A stretch of 7,546 nucleotides of DNA from Methanobacteriaceae archaeon (GTDB taxonomy: Archaea > Methanobacteriota > Methanobacteria > Methanobacteriales > Methanobacteriaceae), in contig CAAFWR010000075.1 of assembly GCA_900766745.1 (NCBI GenBank), positions 1 through 7,546 on the forward strand, given 5' to 3'. Below, piece by piece: positions 1 to 5,179 of this stretch (positions are counted from its first letter, which is position 1; each line of letters opens with the position of its first letter). The translations under genes were made by a program, and so were the position numbers. The notes under the pieces are model-generated. The model was not told the origin of the DNA and did not search any database. It saw nothing but the letters and a program-made list of their open reading frames with translations.

Positions 1-255
1 AATTGAAAGATCTCGACTCGACCTTTGGCATGTAACCTCATAGAGACCGAGTGAAAGCTCCATGCCAGAATTATTCTAAAGAATAAAAAGTAAGCTATAG
101 ATACAAACCTCTGTCTGAGCGAGAGCGAGAGGATACGTTTGTTTTGATGCTGTTAATCTTTTTGATTCGTTTTTAGAACCCGCCAAAATGCATTAGGCAT
201 TTGTGCGTGGAGAAGTCAGAACAACTAGCAAGCCGGAAAGCTTGCTTTTCTTTTT
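1..255 (+). ncRNA. candidate structured RNA, 3' portion, ending in a terminator
   Basis: This stretch has no convincing reading frame but is dense in plausible stems. TTTGGCATG (24-32) pairs with CATGCCAGA (61-69) with one G-U. Inside it, CTC (37-39)/GAG (43-45) and GAGT-GAAA-GCTC (49-60, a GNRA tetraloop) make a small three-way junction. TTATTC (71-76) pairs with GAATAA (81-86). A bulged stem joins 104-112 to 128-141 and may be capped by GC-GAGA-GC (119-126). AAATGC/GCATTT pair around an ATTAG loop (about 185-202). A terminator closes the region at 227-255. The 5' end is outside the window if this is one RNA. It could instead be a long leader of the methyltransferase gene. I do not recognise a named family. 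Large ornate RNAs such as ROOL and GOLLD are known from phages and mobile elements of related bacteria, but I cannot match a consensus by eye. Confidence 0.35.
227..255 (+). terminator. Rho-independent terminator upstream of the methyltransferase
   Basis: AGCAAGC (227-233) pairs perfectly with GCTTGCT (240-246) around a 6-nt loop, followed by TTTCTTTTT (247-255). It would end transcription arriving from the left, including the candidate RNA. The T-run flows straight into the shared GGTTCACTGT motif and then the methyltransferase ribosome binding site. It could also act as an attenuator in the methyltransferase leader. Confidence 0.7.
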
Positions 256-266
256 GGTTCACTGTC
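250..266 (+). promoter_or_regulatory. post-terminator motif, copy 1 (CTTTTTGGTTCACTGTC)
   Basis: This is one of three similar strings found immediately after plus-strand terminators and 31-43 nt before a start codon (the others are near 2001 and 3917). The core is TTTTGGTTCACTGT. GGTT lies 31 nt upstream of the TTG start. Spacing to any -10-like hexamer is not constant between copies, so an ordinary sigma-A promoter is not obvious. Its role (promoter, processing site or extended terminator) is inferred only from position and recurrence. Confidence 0.4.
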
Positions 267-271
267 TATGC

Positions 272-279
272 AAAAGGAG
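272..279 (+). promoter_or_regulatory. ribosome binding site deciding the methyltransferase start
   Basis: AAAAGGAG lies 7 nt before TTG 287-289. It marks that TTG as the start rather than the in-frame GTG at 203, which has no good Shine-Dalgarno sequence and would read through the terminator hairpin. Confidence 0.75.
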
Positions 280-286
280 TGATAAT

Positions 287-1993
287 TTGAAAAAAGATGT
301 TGTAGAATTATTTTGTGGAGTCGGAGGTTTTCGAGTAGGTCTTAACGAAATTAATTCATTTGATAATAATGGAAAAGCTATTGAGCATGATAATTGGAAT
401 TTTGTATGGGCAAATCAATACGAGCCAAGTACTAAAAAGCAGGATGCATTTGATTGCTATACAACAAGATTTGGAGAAAATTCGTGTTCAAATGAAGATA
501 TTGCAAAGGTTGATAAAAGCTTAATTCCTGACCATACGTTACTTACAGGCGGGTTTCCCTGTCTAACTGGTGATGCATTAATTTGGACCAAAAAAGGAGA
601 AAAAGAGCTTATCAACGTAAAGGTTGGTGATTTTGTTTTATCTCATGACGGACGATATCATCGAGTCTTGAATTTTTTTGAGCAAGGCGTAAAGATGACC
701 TACAAGATTCGAGTCAAAGGATATCGACCTGTTATTGCGACGGCTAATCATAAATTCTTAGTACGTGAAAAATATGTTACTAAAAATGCCAAATGTATTT
801 CAACTCATTTTTCAGAACCAAAATGGATGCAGGTTGATGAAATGAAGGGAAAGAATGTTTATTTTGCAGGTATGTTCCCTCATTTGATTGGGACAGAGTA
901 CTTCTCAAGATCGTTTGACTGGAAGCCTTTAGAAAGCATTACAGAGTATAAAGAATTGCCTGTATATGATATCGAAGTACAGGATACACATTCGTTTGTT
1001 GTAAATGGAAGATACATTTCTCATAACTGTCAGGATTATTCCGTAGCACATTCTCTTTCCAAGTCAAAAGGAATTGAAGGAAAAAAAGGTGTTTTATTCT
1101 GGCAGATTGCGGATATTTTAAAAGAGAAGCAGCCACCATTTGGCTTGTTTGAAAATGTAGATCGTCTTTTAAAATCGCCAGCGAAACAGCGTGGCAGAGA
1201 CTTTGGAATCATGCTAAGAACGTTTTATGACCTTGGATACAACGCTGAATGGTGTGTCGTTAATGCAGCAGATTACGGAGCTCCTCAAAGAAGACGACGC
1301 ATTTTTATATTTATTTGGAAGAAAGATACTAAATACAATCAGCAATTCATTCTGGACAAGGCTAAAGATTCTGGGCTTTTAAAAGAAGCTTTTCCGTTTG
1401 TTGCTGAGAATGTCAACTTCGAAGAAATTGACCTGACAGCATTCGAAGATGCTGTGGATGTATCTGATAACGGTCAATTCAACTTCCAATCATACGGTCT
1501 TATGATTAACGGTAAAGTAACAACCTACACTCCTGTTCCGTTAAAAGAAACTGGAAAAACACTCGGCGATATCCAAGAAAAAAACAAAGATTTAAGCAAA
1601 TATATTCTGGATGAAAAACATCTTGAACAATTTAAATACCTTCGTGGAAACAAGAAAATTCCAAGAAAGAAACCTGATGGGACTGAATATTTCTATACAG
1701 AAGGAGCTATGTCTCCTTATGATTCTTTAAATCTTCCATCAAGAACAATGCTTACAAGTGAAGGTTCTACTTCAAGATGTACTCATATTCTGCCTGATAA
1801 TAAAACAGGTGAACTGCGAATTTTAACGCCAATTGAGGCGGAACGTCTTCAAGGTTTTCCTGATAACTGGACAAATACTGGAATGACTGAAAGAAAAAGA
1901 TATTTCATGATGGGAAATACACTTGTGACAAGTATGATTACTAGAATTGGAAAAGTGCTGGATAAAGTAATTAGTGAAGAAGATGTAGAATAA
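287..1993 (+). CDS. DNA (cytosine-5) methyltransferase interrupted by a mini-intein
   Basis: This is an S-adenosylmethionine-dependent C5 methyltransferase. The precursor is 568 aa, spliced to about 412 aa, a normal size for a bacterial enzyme. Visible motifs (precursor numbering from the TTG) are: motif I, LFCGVGGF (8-15); motif II-like VWANQYEP; motif IV, GGFP then CQDYS, split by the intein with the catalytic Cys at 248; motif VI, ENV (289-291); motif VIII, QRRRR (334-338); motif IX, TPIEAERLQGFP around R520; and motif X, GNT (543-545). The target recognition region lies between VIII and IX, so the recognition sequence cannot be read off. No restriction endonuclease is in view, so it looks like an orphan enzyme protecting or marking element DNA. 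The TTG start is chosen from the ribosome binding site at 272-279. The stop codon sits in the loop of the downstream terminator. The frame is intact, and all catalytic motifs are present after splicing. Confidence 0.95.
   Translation: MKKDVVELFCGVGGFRVGLNEINSFDNNGKAIEHDNWNFVWANQYEPSTKKQDAFDCYTTRFGENSCSNEDIAKVDKSLIPDHTLLTGGFPCLTGDALIWTKKGEKELINVKVGDFVLSHDGRYHRVLNFFEQGVKMTYKIRVKGYRPVIATANHKFLVREKYVTKNAKCISTHFSEPKWMQVDEMKGKNVYFAGMFPHLIGTEYFSRSFDWKPLESITEYKELPVYDIEVQDTHSFVVNGRYISHNCQDYSVAHSLSKSKGIEGKKGVLFWQIADILKEKQPPFGLFENVDRLLKSPAKQRGRDFGIMLRTFYDLGYNAEWCVVNAADYGAPQRRRRIFIFIWKKDTKYNQQFILDKAKDSGLLKEAFPFVAENVNFEEIDLTAFEDAVDVSDNGQFNFQSYGLMINGKVTTYTPVPLKETGKTLGDIQEKNKDLSKYILDEKHLEQFKYLRGNKKIPRKKPDGTEYFYTEGAMSPYDSLNLPSRTMLTSEGSTSRCTHILPDNKTGELRILTPIEAERLQGFPDNWTNTGMTERKRYFMMGNTLVTSMITRIGKVLDKVISEEDVE
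560..1027 (+). other. in-frame class 1 mini-intein (156 aa) in methyltransferase motif IV
   Basis: The segment encodes a self-splicing protein element with no homing endonuclease. Precursor residues 92-247 show the canonical blocks. Block A begins with Cys92 (CLTGDALIWT) and continues to VKVGDFVLSHDG. Block B is VIATANHKF, with the TxxH pair T152/H155. Blocks F and G are VYDIEVQDTHSF (D228, H235) and end in penultimate His246 and terminal Asn247, followed by Cys248 (+1). The roughly 60 residues between blocks B and F contain no LAGLIDADG or HNH signature, so this is a minimal splicing unit. Removal joins GGFP to CQDYS, recreating the invariant PCQ motif. The +1 nucleophile for splicing is therefore the enzyme's catalytic cysteine. 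In the precursor, motif IV reads PCL and the fold is interrupted, so methylation activity should depend on splicing. All splicing residues look intact. Confidence 0.95.
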
Positions 1994-2010
1994 TCATCTT
2001 CTTTTTGTTT
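1976..2010 (+). terminator. Rho-independent terminator of the methyltransferase gene
   Basis: AGAAGATG (1978-1985) pairs with CATCTTCT (1995-2002). The stem can extend by A-U and G-U at the base. The 9-nt loop holds the methyltransferase TAA stop, and TTTTTGTTT follows. Because the stem starts inside the last codons, ribosomes finishing the gene would cover part of it. Confidence 0.8.
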
Positions 2011-2020
2011 TGGTTAACTG
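2001..2020 (+). promoter_or_regulatory. post-terminator motif, copy 2
   Basis: The string TTTTGGTTAACTGTATAGT directly follows the methyltransferase terminator and matches copy 1 at TTTTGGTT-A-CTGT. GGTT lies 43 nt upstream of the TTG start at 2055. A TATAGT hexamer at 2021-2026 could be a -10 box for this copy, but copies 1 and 3 lack an equivalent. Confidence 0.4.
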
Positions 2021-2040
2021 TATAGTAGATAACCTATTTA

Positions 2041-2048
2041 AGGAGGTG
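2041..2048 (+). promoter_or_regulatory. ribosome binding site deciding the TTG start at 2055
   Basis: AGGAGGTG is a near-perfect Shine-Dalgarno sequence, 6 nt before TTG 2055. The alternative in-frame TTG at 2010 lies inside the terminator T-run and has no ribosome binding site. Confidence 0.8.
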
Positions 2049-2054
2049 TTTATT

Positions 2055-2441
2055 TTGAAGACGATACATATTGCAAATGAATATTATGTTTGTATTACAA
2101 CCACAAATTTTATTGCAGCTAAACTATCAACAGCTTCTAAAAATCTTCTATTCAAAAAGCCAACTTATCATGCAACATTTGAATCGGCTTTAGAAAACAT
2201 TTTAAAACGTATGGAAAAGGATGCCTTGACAAATCCTGAAAATGATGTAAACGAGCTGTGTGATGCTATTGAGCAGATTAAAAAAATAAGACAAGAATCT
2301 TCTTTATTGATTCAAAATGCTACAGACACTCATAACTCATTACATATTTCAGAAGCTCAGATTGAGGACAATGGTGATGAAAATGATGACGATGAAATCA
2401 AAGGACAAATCGAAACAGATTCTCAGGAAGGTGTTGAATAA
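2055..2441 (+). CDS. small acidic-tailed protein of unknown function
   Basis: This is a 128-aa cytosolic protein I do not recognise. The first 30 residues (KTIHIANEYYVCITTT onward) look like short beta strands. A helix around FESALENILKRMEKDAL follows. The C-terminal third is polar and very acidic, with a D/E/N-rich stretch (DNGDENDDDEIKG) near the end and no membrane segment or signal. It is the first gene of a four-gene unit. Its TAA overlaps the next ATG by one base (TAATG), so the two are probably translationally coupled. The overall plan, a short beta part plus a helix carrying an 'S/A-L-E' step, resembles many small phage and mobile-element proteins, but that is only an impression. The frame is supported by strong upstream signals and tight packing. 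Confidence 0.8.
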   Translation: MKTIHIANEYYVCITTTNFIAAKLSTASKNLLFKKPTYHATFESALENILKRMEKDALTNPENDVNELCDAIEQIKKIRQESSLLIQNATDTHNSLHISEAQIEDNGDENDDDEIKGQIETDSQEGVE

Positions 2442-2770
2442 TGTCAAATAAGGTTCAAATCTTATTGTCTAAATATAATCAGAACAAGGTTCAAGCAAAA
2501 GCTCTTGCAGACGCATTAAACAAAAATCGAAATGAGATTTTAGAAGTTCTTGGAATCAACCCAAAACATATTCTTTCTGACAAGGAATATGAAGAATATG
2601 AACAAATCAAAAATTGTATAGACAATATCTGTGCAATTCGAAACAAGACGTTTCGTGCAGTACCTGAACTTTATGACAAGCCAGATACAAGTGTTAGAGA
2701 TGTATTCGAAGAAGGAATTAATGATGGTCTTGTTTTTCTAGAAGATGAAGAAGAAATGGAGGGAAAATAG
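2441..2770 (+). CDS. small helical acidic protein of unknown function
   Basis: This is a 109-aa protein I do not recognise. The N-terminal 40 residues are basic and amphipathic. The segment QAKALADALNKNRNEILEVLGI has the rhythm of a helix-turn-helix, but it is too degenerate for me to call a DNA-binding domain. The middle is charged and probably helical (DKEYEEYEQIKN), and the last 15 residues are strongly acidic. The ATG overlaps the previous stop by one base, and an AGGAAGGTG ribosome binding site lies in the previous gene's last codons. The stop is 2 nt before the lipoprotein start, and this gene's last codons contain that gene's GGAGGG. The order places it in the same transcript as the lipoprotein. 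No truncation or frameshift is seen. Confidence 0.8.
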   Translation: MSNKVQILLSKYNQNKVQAKALADALNKNRNEILEVLGINPKHILSDKEYEEYEQIKNCIDNICAIRNKTFRAVPELYDKPDTSVRDVFEEGINDGLVFLEDEEEMEGK

Positions 2771-2772
2771 TA

Positions 2773-3546
2773 ATGTGCACTTTAAAAAAACTCTTAACAT
2801 GTCTATTAATCGTTCCTGTCCTGATGCTTTCAGGATGTGCAAAGGAAGGCGTATTAGACAATTTAAAAGTCAGTGAGCCTAAAACATTGGTTTATACTGT
2901 TTCAGGTGAGCAGACAGATTCTTACACTATGATGATGAATGTAAACCGATTCTTAGGGAAACATTCTTATCAGTTTGAAATGAAAGGTGACTCTACAAAA
3001 CCTGAAAAAATGATTTGGACATGGACATTGGATGGGAATATCATTCGTAAAGCACTTGAAATTCATCAGCCCGATACAGTAACAGAAGAAGCTATTCAGG
3101 AATGTTTTGATGATTATTATGCAGAAATGTGTCAAATGTACGCTCTATATTCATTTGGCGACACGGCTCAAAGTTCAAAGACTCCAGATTGGCTGACTGT
3201 TACAAAGACCAAGACAAAAGATAAAAACATTGCCTATTTAATGGTTCAGGTTGATTTTGATAAGCTGGATACATCTAAGAAAAACATTCAATATTCACAG
3301 GTTTCTGACTTTGTATGGCCACGTTTATATGACAAGAAGTCAAAGAATTACAAGATTACAAAACAGACATTAAATAAAGCAGTTAACACTGTAGAAAGTG
3401 GAGCTTATTTAGAAACAGCAATGCCTGTTCTTCAGACTGATTTTGAAATATCAAAAGATTATGTAAAAGACTCGAAACTTCCTAGTAAAACAATCGACAG
3501 CCATGTTAACCCAAAAGTTAAAAAATCTAAGAAAGGAAGTAAATAA
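2773..3546 (+). CDS. putative membrane-anchored lipoprotein
   Basis: This is a 257-aa exported lipoprotein. The N-terminus has a basic start (KK at 5-6), a hydrophobic core (LLTCLLIVPVLM) and a clear lipobox, LSG-C, with the lipidated cysteine at 22. It should therefore be cut by signal peptidase II and tethered to the outer face of the membrane. The mature part is polar with no second membrane segment. It holds a tryptophan-rich strand region (MIWTWTLDG, about residues 76-84) and an acidic helix (EEAIQECFDDYYAEM). The C-terminal tail is strongly basic (PKVKKSKKGSK). I recognise no named domain. GGAGGG just upstream supports the ATG. It is co-transcribed with two small unknowns before it and overlaps the gene after it by one base. 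A surface role such as exclusion or cell-contact is possible but unsupported. Confidence 0.85.
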   Translation: MCTLKKLLTCLLIVPVLMLSGCAKEGVLDNLKVSEPKTLVYTVSGEQTDSYTMMMNVNRFLGKHSYQFEMKGDSTKPEKMIWTWTLDGNIIRKALEIHQPDTVTEEAIQECFDDYYAEMCQMYALYSFGDTAQSSKTPDWLTVTKTKTKDKNIAYLMVQVDFDKLDTSKKNIQYSQVSDFVWPRLYDKKSKNYKITKQTLNKAVNTVESGAYLETAMPVLQTDFEISKDYVKDSKLPSKTIDSHVNPKVKKSKKGSK

Positions 3547-3884
3547 TGATCACTCCTATCCCTTATTATGATTTGATTTGTTTCGAAATGTATGGAAAGA
3601 AATCGGACGCTTTTAACGGTATTGTAACGATTGAACAGGTCGCAAGTACATGGAAGCTTTCTTATCAGGAATGTCTTGATAAGATTAAAACAGAGAATAA
3701 ACTCTATAACGGAAATTATTTAAAGCTTATCAAAGGTTATGCAAAGCCAACACAAAGAAATCCAAAACAAGACGTAGAAGAAGTAACTGGCTTAAAAAAG
3801 ATTCCAATGGTTGCTTCACAATCCATTAAAGTAAATGCCAAAAACGTTCGTAGAATTAATGGGAAATTCGTTATTGTAGATTAA
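3546..3884 (+). CDS. small basic protein, possible helix-turn-helix, unknown function
   Basis: This is a 112-aa cytosolic protein. Residues about 27-50 (VTIEQVASTWKLSYQECLDKI) fit the spacing of a helix-turn-helix: a helix with a small residue, a turn, then a second helix. The C-terminal half is basic with K/R clusters (SIKVNAKNVRRINGK). This would suit nucleic-acid binding, but I do not recognise the family. Its ATG overlaps the lipoprotein stop by one base (TAATG), with AAAGGAAG upstream in the lipoprotein's final codons. It is therefore the last gene of the 2055-3884 unit. A strong terminator begins 6 nt after the stop. Confidence 0.78.
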   Translation: MITPIPYYDLICFEMYGKKSDAFNGIVTIEQVASTWKLSYQECLDKIKTENKLYNGNYLKLIKGYAKPTQRNPKQDVEEVTGLKKIPMVASQSIKVNAKNVRRINGKFVIVD

Positions 3885-3889
3885 AATAT

Positions 3890-3921
3890 GCAGGTGCAAA
3901 AGTCGCATCTGCTTTTCTTTT
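3890..3921 (+). terminator. Rho-independent terminator of the four-gene unit
   Basis: GCAGGTGC (3890-3897) pairs with GCATCTGC (3905-3912), 8 bp with one G-U, around AAAAGTC. TTTTCTTTT (3913-3921) follows. It is the strongest terminator in the window, and again its T-run leads directly into a GGTTCA-TGTA motif. Confidence 0.85.
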
Positions 3922-3932
3922 GGTTCAATGTA
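3916..3932 (+). promoter_or_regulatory. post-terminator motif, copy 3
   Basis: TTTTGGTTCAATGTAAG follows the terminator and matches copy 1 at TTTTGGTTCA-TGT. GGTT lies 36 nt before the SPFH gene's ATG. Position and spacing parallel copies 1 and 2. Confidence 0.4.
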
Positions 3933-3957
3933 AGTACATATTTGAAGGGAGATTTAT

Positions 3958-5094
3958 ATGTTTATTTTGATTTTATTGGTTTTAATTATTATTCTTCTTG
4001 TTCGGAACATTGTCATTGTTCCTCAAGGATATGCGGTTGTTACAGAATTTTTAGGCAGCTACAGAGCAACTTGGCAACCTGGACTTCATATAAAAATTCC
4101 ATTTTTCGAAAGGATTGCTCGACAGGTAAACATGAAAGAAGTTGTCTATGATTCACCGCCAATTCAAGCGATTACTAAAGATAATGTCATGCTGATGGTC
4201 GATTCTGTAGTATTTTACAAGATTAGAGAAAATGGAGAAAATGCGAAGAAATTTACATACGGCGTTACAAATCCAGACGAAGCGATTCAATTGTTAGCAG
4301 CTACAAATCTTCGCAATGTCATCGGTGAAATGACTTTAGATGAAGTTCTTTCATCAAAAGATAGAATCAATTCTTATATGCAGATTTCATTAGATAAAGC
4401 GACAGATGACTGGGGAATCGAAATTCGTCGAGTTGAATTAAAAACTCTGACTCCATCTGTAGAAATCCAAGAAGCAATGGAACAACAGAAGAAAGCTTCT
4501 ATCAAAAAGGACGCTGAAATTCTCGAAGCAGAAGGTCATAAGCAAGCTGACATCTTAAAGTCTGAGGGGCATAAAGCATCTACTATTCTTAACGCTGAAG
4601 CAGAAAAACAAAAGAAGATTTTAGAAGCCGAAGCCGAAGAGCAGGGTCGAATTCACAAAGCTAGAGGTGAAGCGGAAGCTATCCGTATGATTAAAGAAGC
4701 TGAAGCAGAAGGTATTAAATCTTTAAAGCAGGCTGAGCCAACTCAGGAAGTGCTGGCACTTAAAAAGTATGACACATTAGCAAAAGTTGCGGATGGTCAG
4801 GCTACAAAAATTCTTATTCCAACAGATTTAGCAGACCTTTCAAAAGATGTAATGGTTAAAGGCGAACTGTTTAAATCGGGAATAAGTGAAGCTCCTGTAA
4901 GTGCTGCTTACAGCAGAAATACTGCTTCAAAAAGTACTTCAACATTATTTGGTACATCAAGCTACAAAAATTCTGCAAGAACATCAAATAATGCAGTACA
5001 TTCAGAATGTGAAACAAATCAGTCTTACAGTTCCAAAATTCATTCATGTCCGAACGACAAAATTCATAACAAATCCGTGGCAGAACCTAAATAA
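3958..5094 (+). CDS. SPFH/band-7 membrane protein, stomatin/paraslipin-like
   Basis: This is a 378-aa membrane scaffold protein of the stomatin-prohibitin-flotillin-HflK/C superfamily. Residues 2-15 form an uninterrupted hydrophobic anchor (FILILLVLIIILLV). The band-7 signature follows (VPQGYAVVTEFLGSY, PGLHIKIPFF), then the SPFH core to about residue 170 (ITKDNVMLMVDSVVFYKI; LRNVIGEMTLDEVLSS; WGIEIRRVELK). Residues about 172-262 are an Ala/Glu/Lys-rich coiled coil with repeated AEAE and EGHK units. The closing segment (TKILIPTDLADL) is typical of bacterial paraslipins. Family members form ring or cage oligomers and often regulate membrane proteases such as FtsH. From about residue 311 there is an extra Ser/Thr/Asn-rich tail of about 68 residues, which makes it longer than usual paraslipins. 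AAGGGAG 6 nt upstream supports the ATG. It has its own terminator/motif upstream and is monocistronic here. The role in the element is unknown. Confidence 0.93.
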   Translation: MFILILLVLIIILLVRNIVIVPQGYAVVTEFLGSYRATWQPGLHIKIPFFERIARQVNMKEVVYDSPPIQAITKDNVMLMVDSVVFYKIRENGENAKKFTYGVTNPDEAIQLLAATNLRNVIGEMTLDEVLSSKDRINSYMQISLDKATDDWGIEIRRVELKTLTPSVEIQEAMEQQKKASIKKDAEILEAEGHKQADILKSEGHKASTILNAEAEKQKKILEAEAEEQGRIHKARGEAEAIRMIKEAEAEGIKSLKQAEPTQEVLALKKYDTLAKVADGQATKILIPTDLADLSKDVMVKGELFKSGISEAPVSAAYSRNTASKSTSTLFGTSSYKNSARTSNNAVHSECETNQSYSSKIHSCPNDKIHNKSVAEPK

Positions 5095-5110
5095 TTATTC
5101 AATCCATTTC

Positions 5111-5123
5111 TGAGAACTTCTCA
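5111..5123. repeat. short perfect palindrome TGAGAA-C-TTCTCA
   Basis: A 6+1+6 inverted repeat lies between the SPFH stop and the convergent terminator. The loop is too small for an RNA hairpin as written, so if functional it would be a protein-binding dyad. Its half-site (TTCTCA) also occurs, in opposite arrangement, in the palindrome at 7418-7436. Confidence 0.3.
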
Positions 5124-5140
5124 AAATCTTTGAGCAAAAC

Positions 5141-5179
5141 AAAAAAGGACGTAATCATTTGACTACATCCTCTTTTTTT
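5141..5179. terminator. bidirectional terminator between convergent operons
   Basis: GGACGTA (5147-5153) pairs with TACATCC (5164-5170) with one C-A mismatch. The stem is flanked by an A-run (5141-5146) and a T-run (5171-5179), so both strands end in T-rich tails. It ends the SPFH transcript and the primase operon. The minus-strand stop codon of the 139-aa gene lies in the T-run edge. The minus-strand tail (TTTTTTGTTTTGCTCA) resembles the tails that precede the GGTTCA motifs. Confidence 0.75.

Noticed and set aside
49..66. GAGTGAAAGCTCCATGCC as RNase P RNA conserved region I
   Set aside because: It resembles GAGGAAAGTCCATGC, but no second RNase P conserved region (ACAGAA/GGCTTA type) follows, and the local hairpin pairing explains the similarity.
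1..255. Known riboswitches, T-box, tmRNA, group I or group II intron ends in the leader
   Set aside because: None of their diagnostic core strings could be found by eye, so only a generic structured RNA is proposed.
203..286. In-frame GTG at 203 as the methyltransferase start, adding 28 residues
   Set aside because: There is no Shine-Dalgarno sequence, the added residues read through a terminator hairpin and are not family-like, and a good ribosome binding site precedes TTG 287.
254..286. TTGGTT as a -35 box with TGATAAT as -10 before the methyltransferase
   Set aside because: The spacing is about 21 nt, and the equivalent spacing is not preserved at the other two copies. The GATAAT also overlaps the gap between ribosome binding site and start.
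718..960. Homing endonuclease domain inside the intein
   Set aside because: The inter-block region is about 60 residues and lacks LAGLIDADG, HNH or GIY-YIG features.
939..1139. Minus-strand open frame across the intein/methyltransferase junction
   Set aside because: It lies opposite conserved methyltransferase and intein motifs, with no ribosome binding site or recognisable content.
2010..2054. TTG at 2010 as the start of the 128-aa gene
   Set aside because: It lies in the terminator T-run and lacks a ribosome binding site, whereas AGGAGGTG precedes TTG 2055.
3888..4151. Open frame overlapping the start of the SPFH gene
   Set aside because: It is out of frame with a strong SPFH match, begins in the terminator hairpin and has Cys/Ser-rich composition typical of a shadow frame.
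4504..4740. Tandem DNA repeat in the SPFH gene
   Set aside because: The similarity is at the protein level (AEAE and EGHK coiled-coil repeats normal for the family) rather than a DNA repeat array. No CRISPR-like or direct-repeat array was seen anywhere in the window.
4901..5113. Open frame overlapping the SPFH C-terminal tail
   Set aside because: It has no ribosome binding site. A frameshift near 4900 was considered because the SPFH tail is unusual, but the alternative frame shows no better SPFH-like ending.
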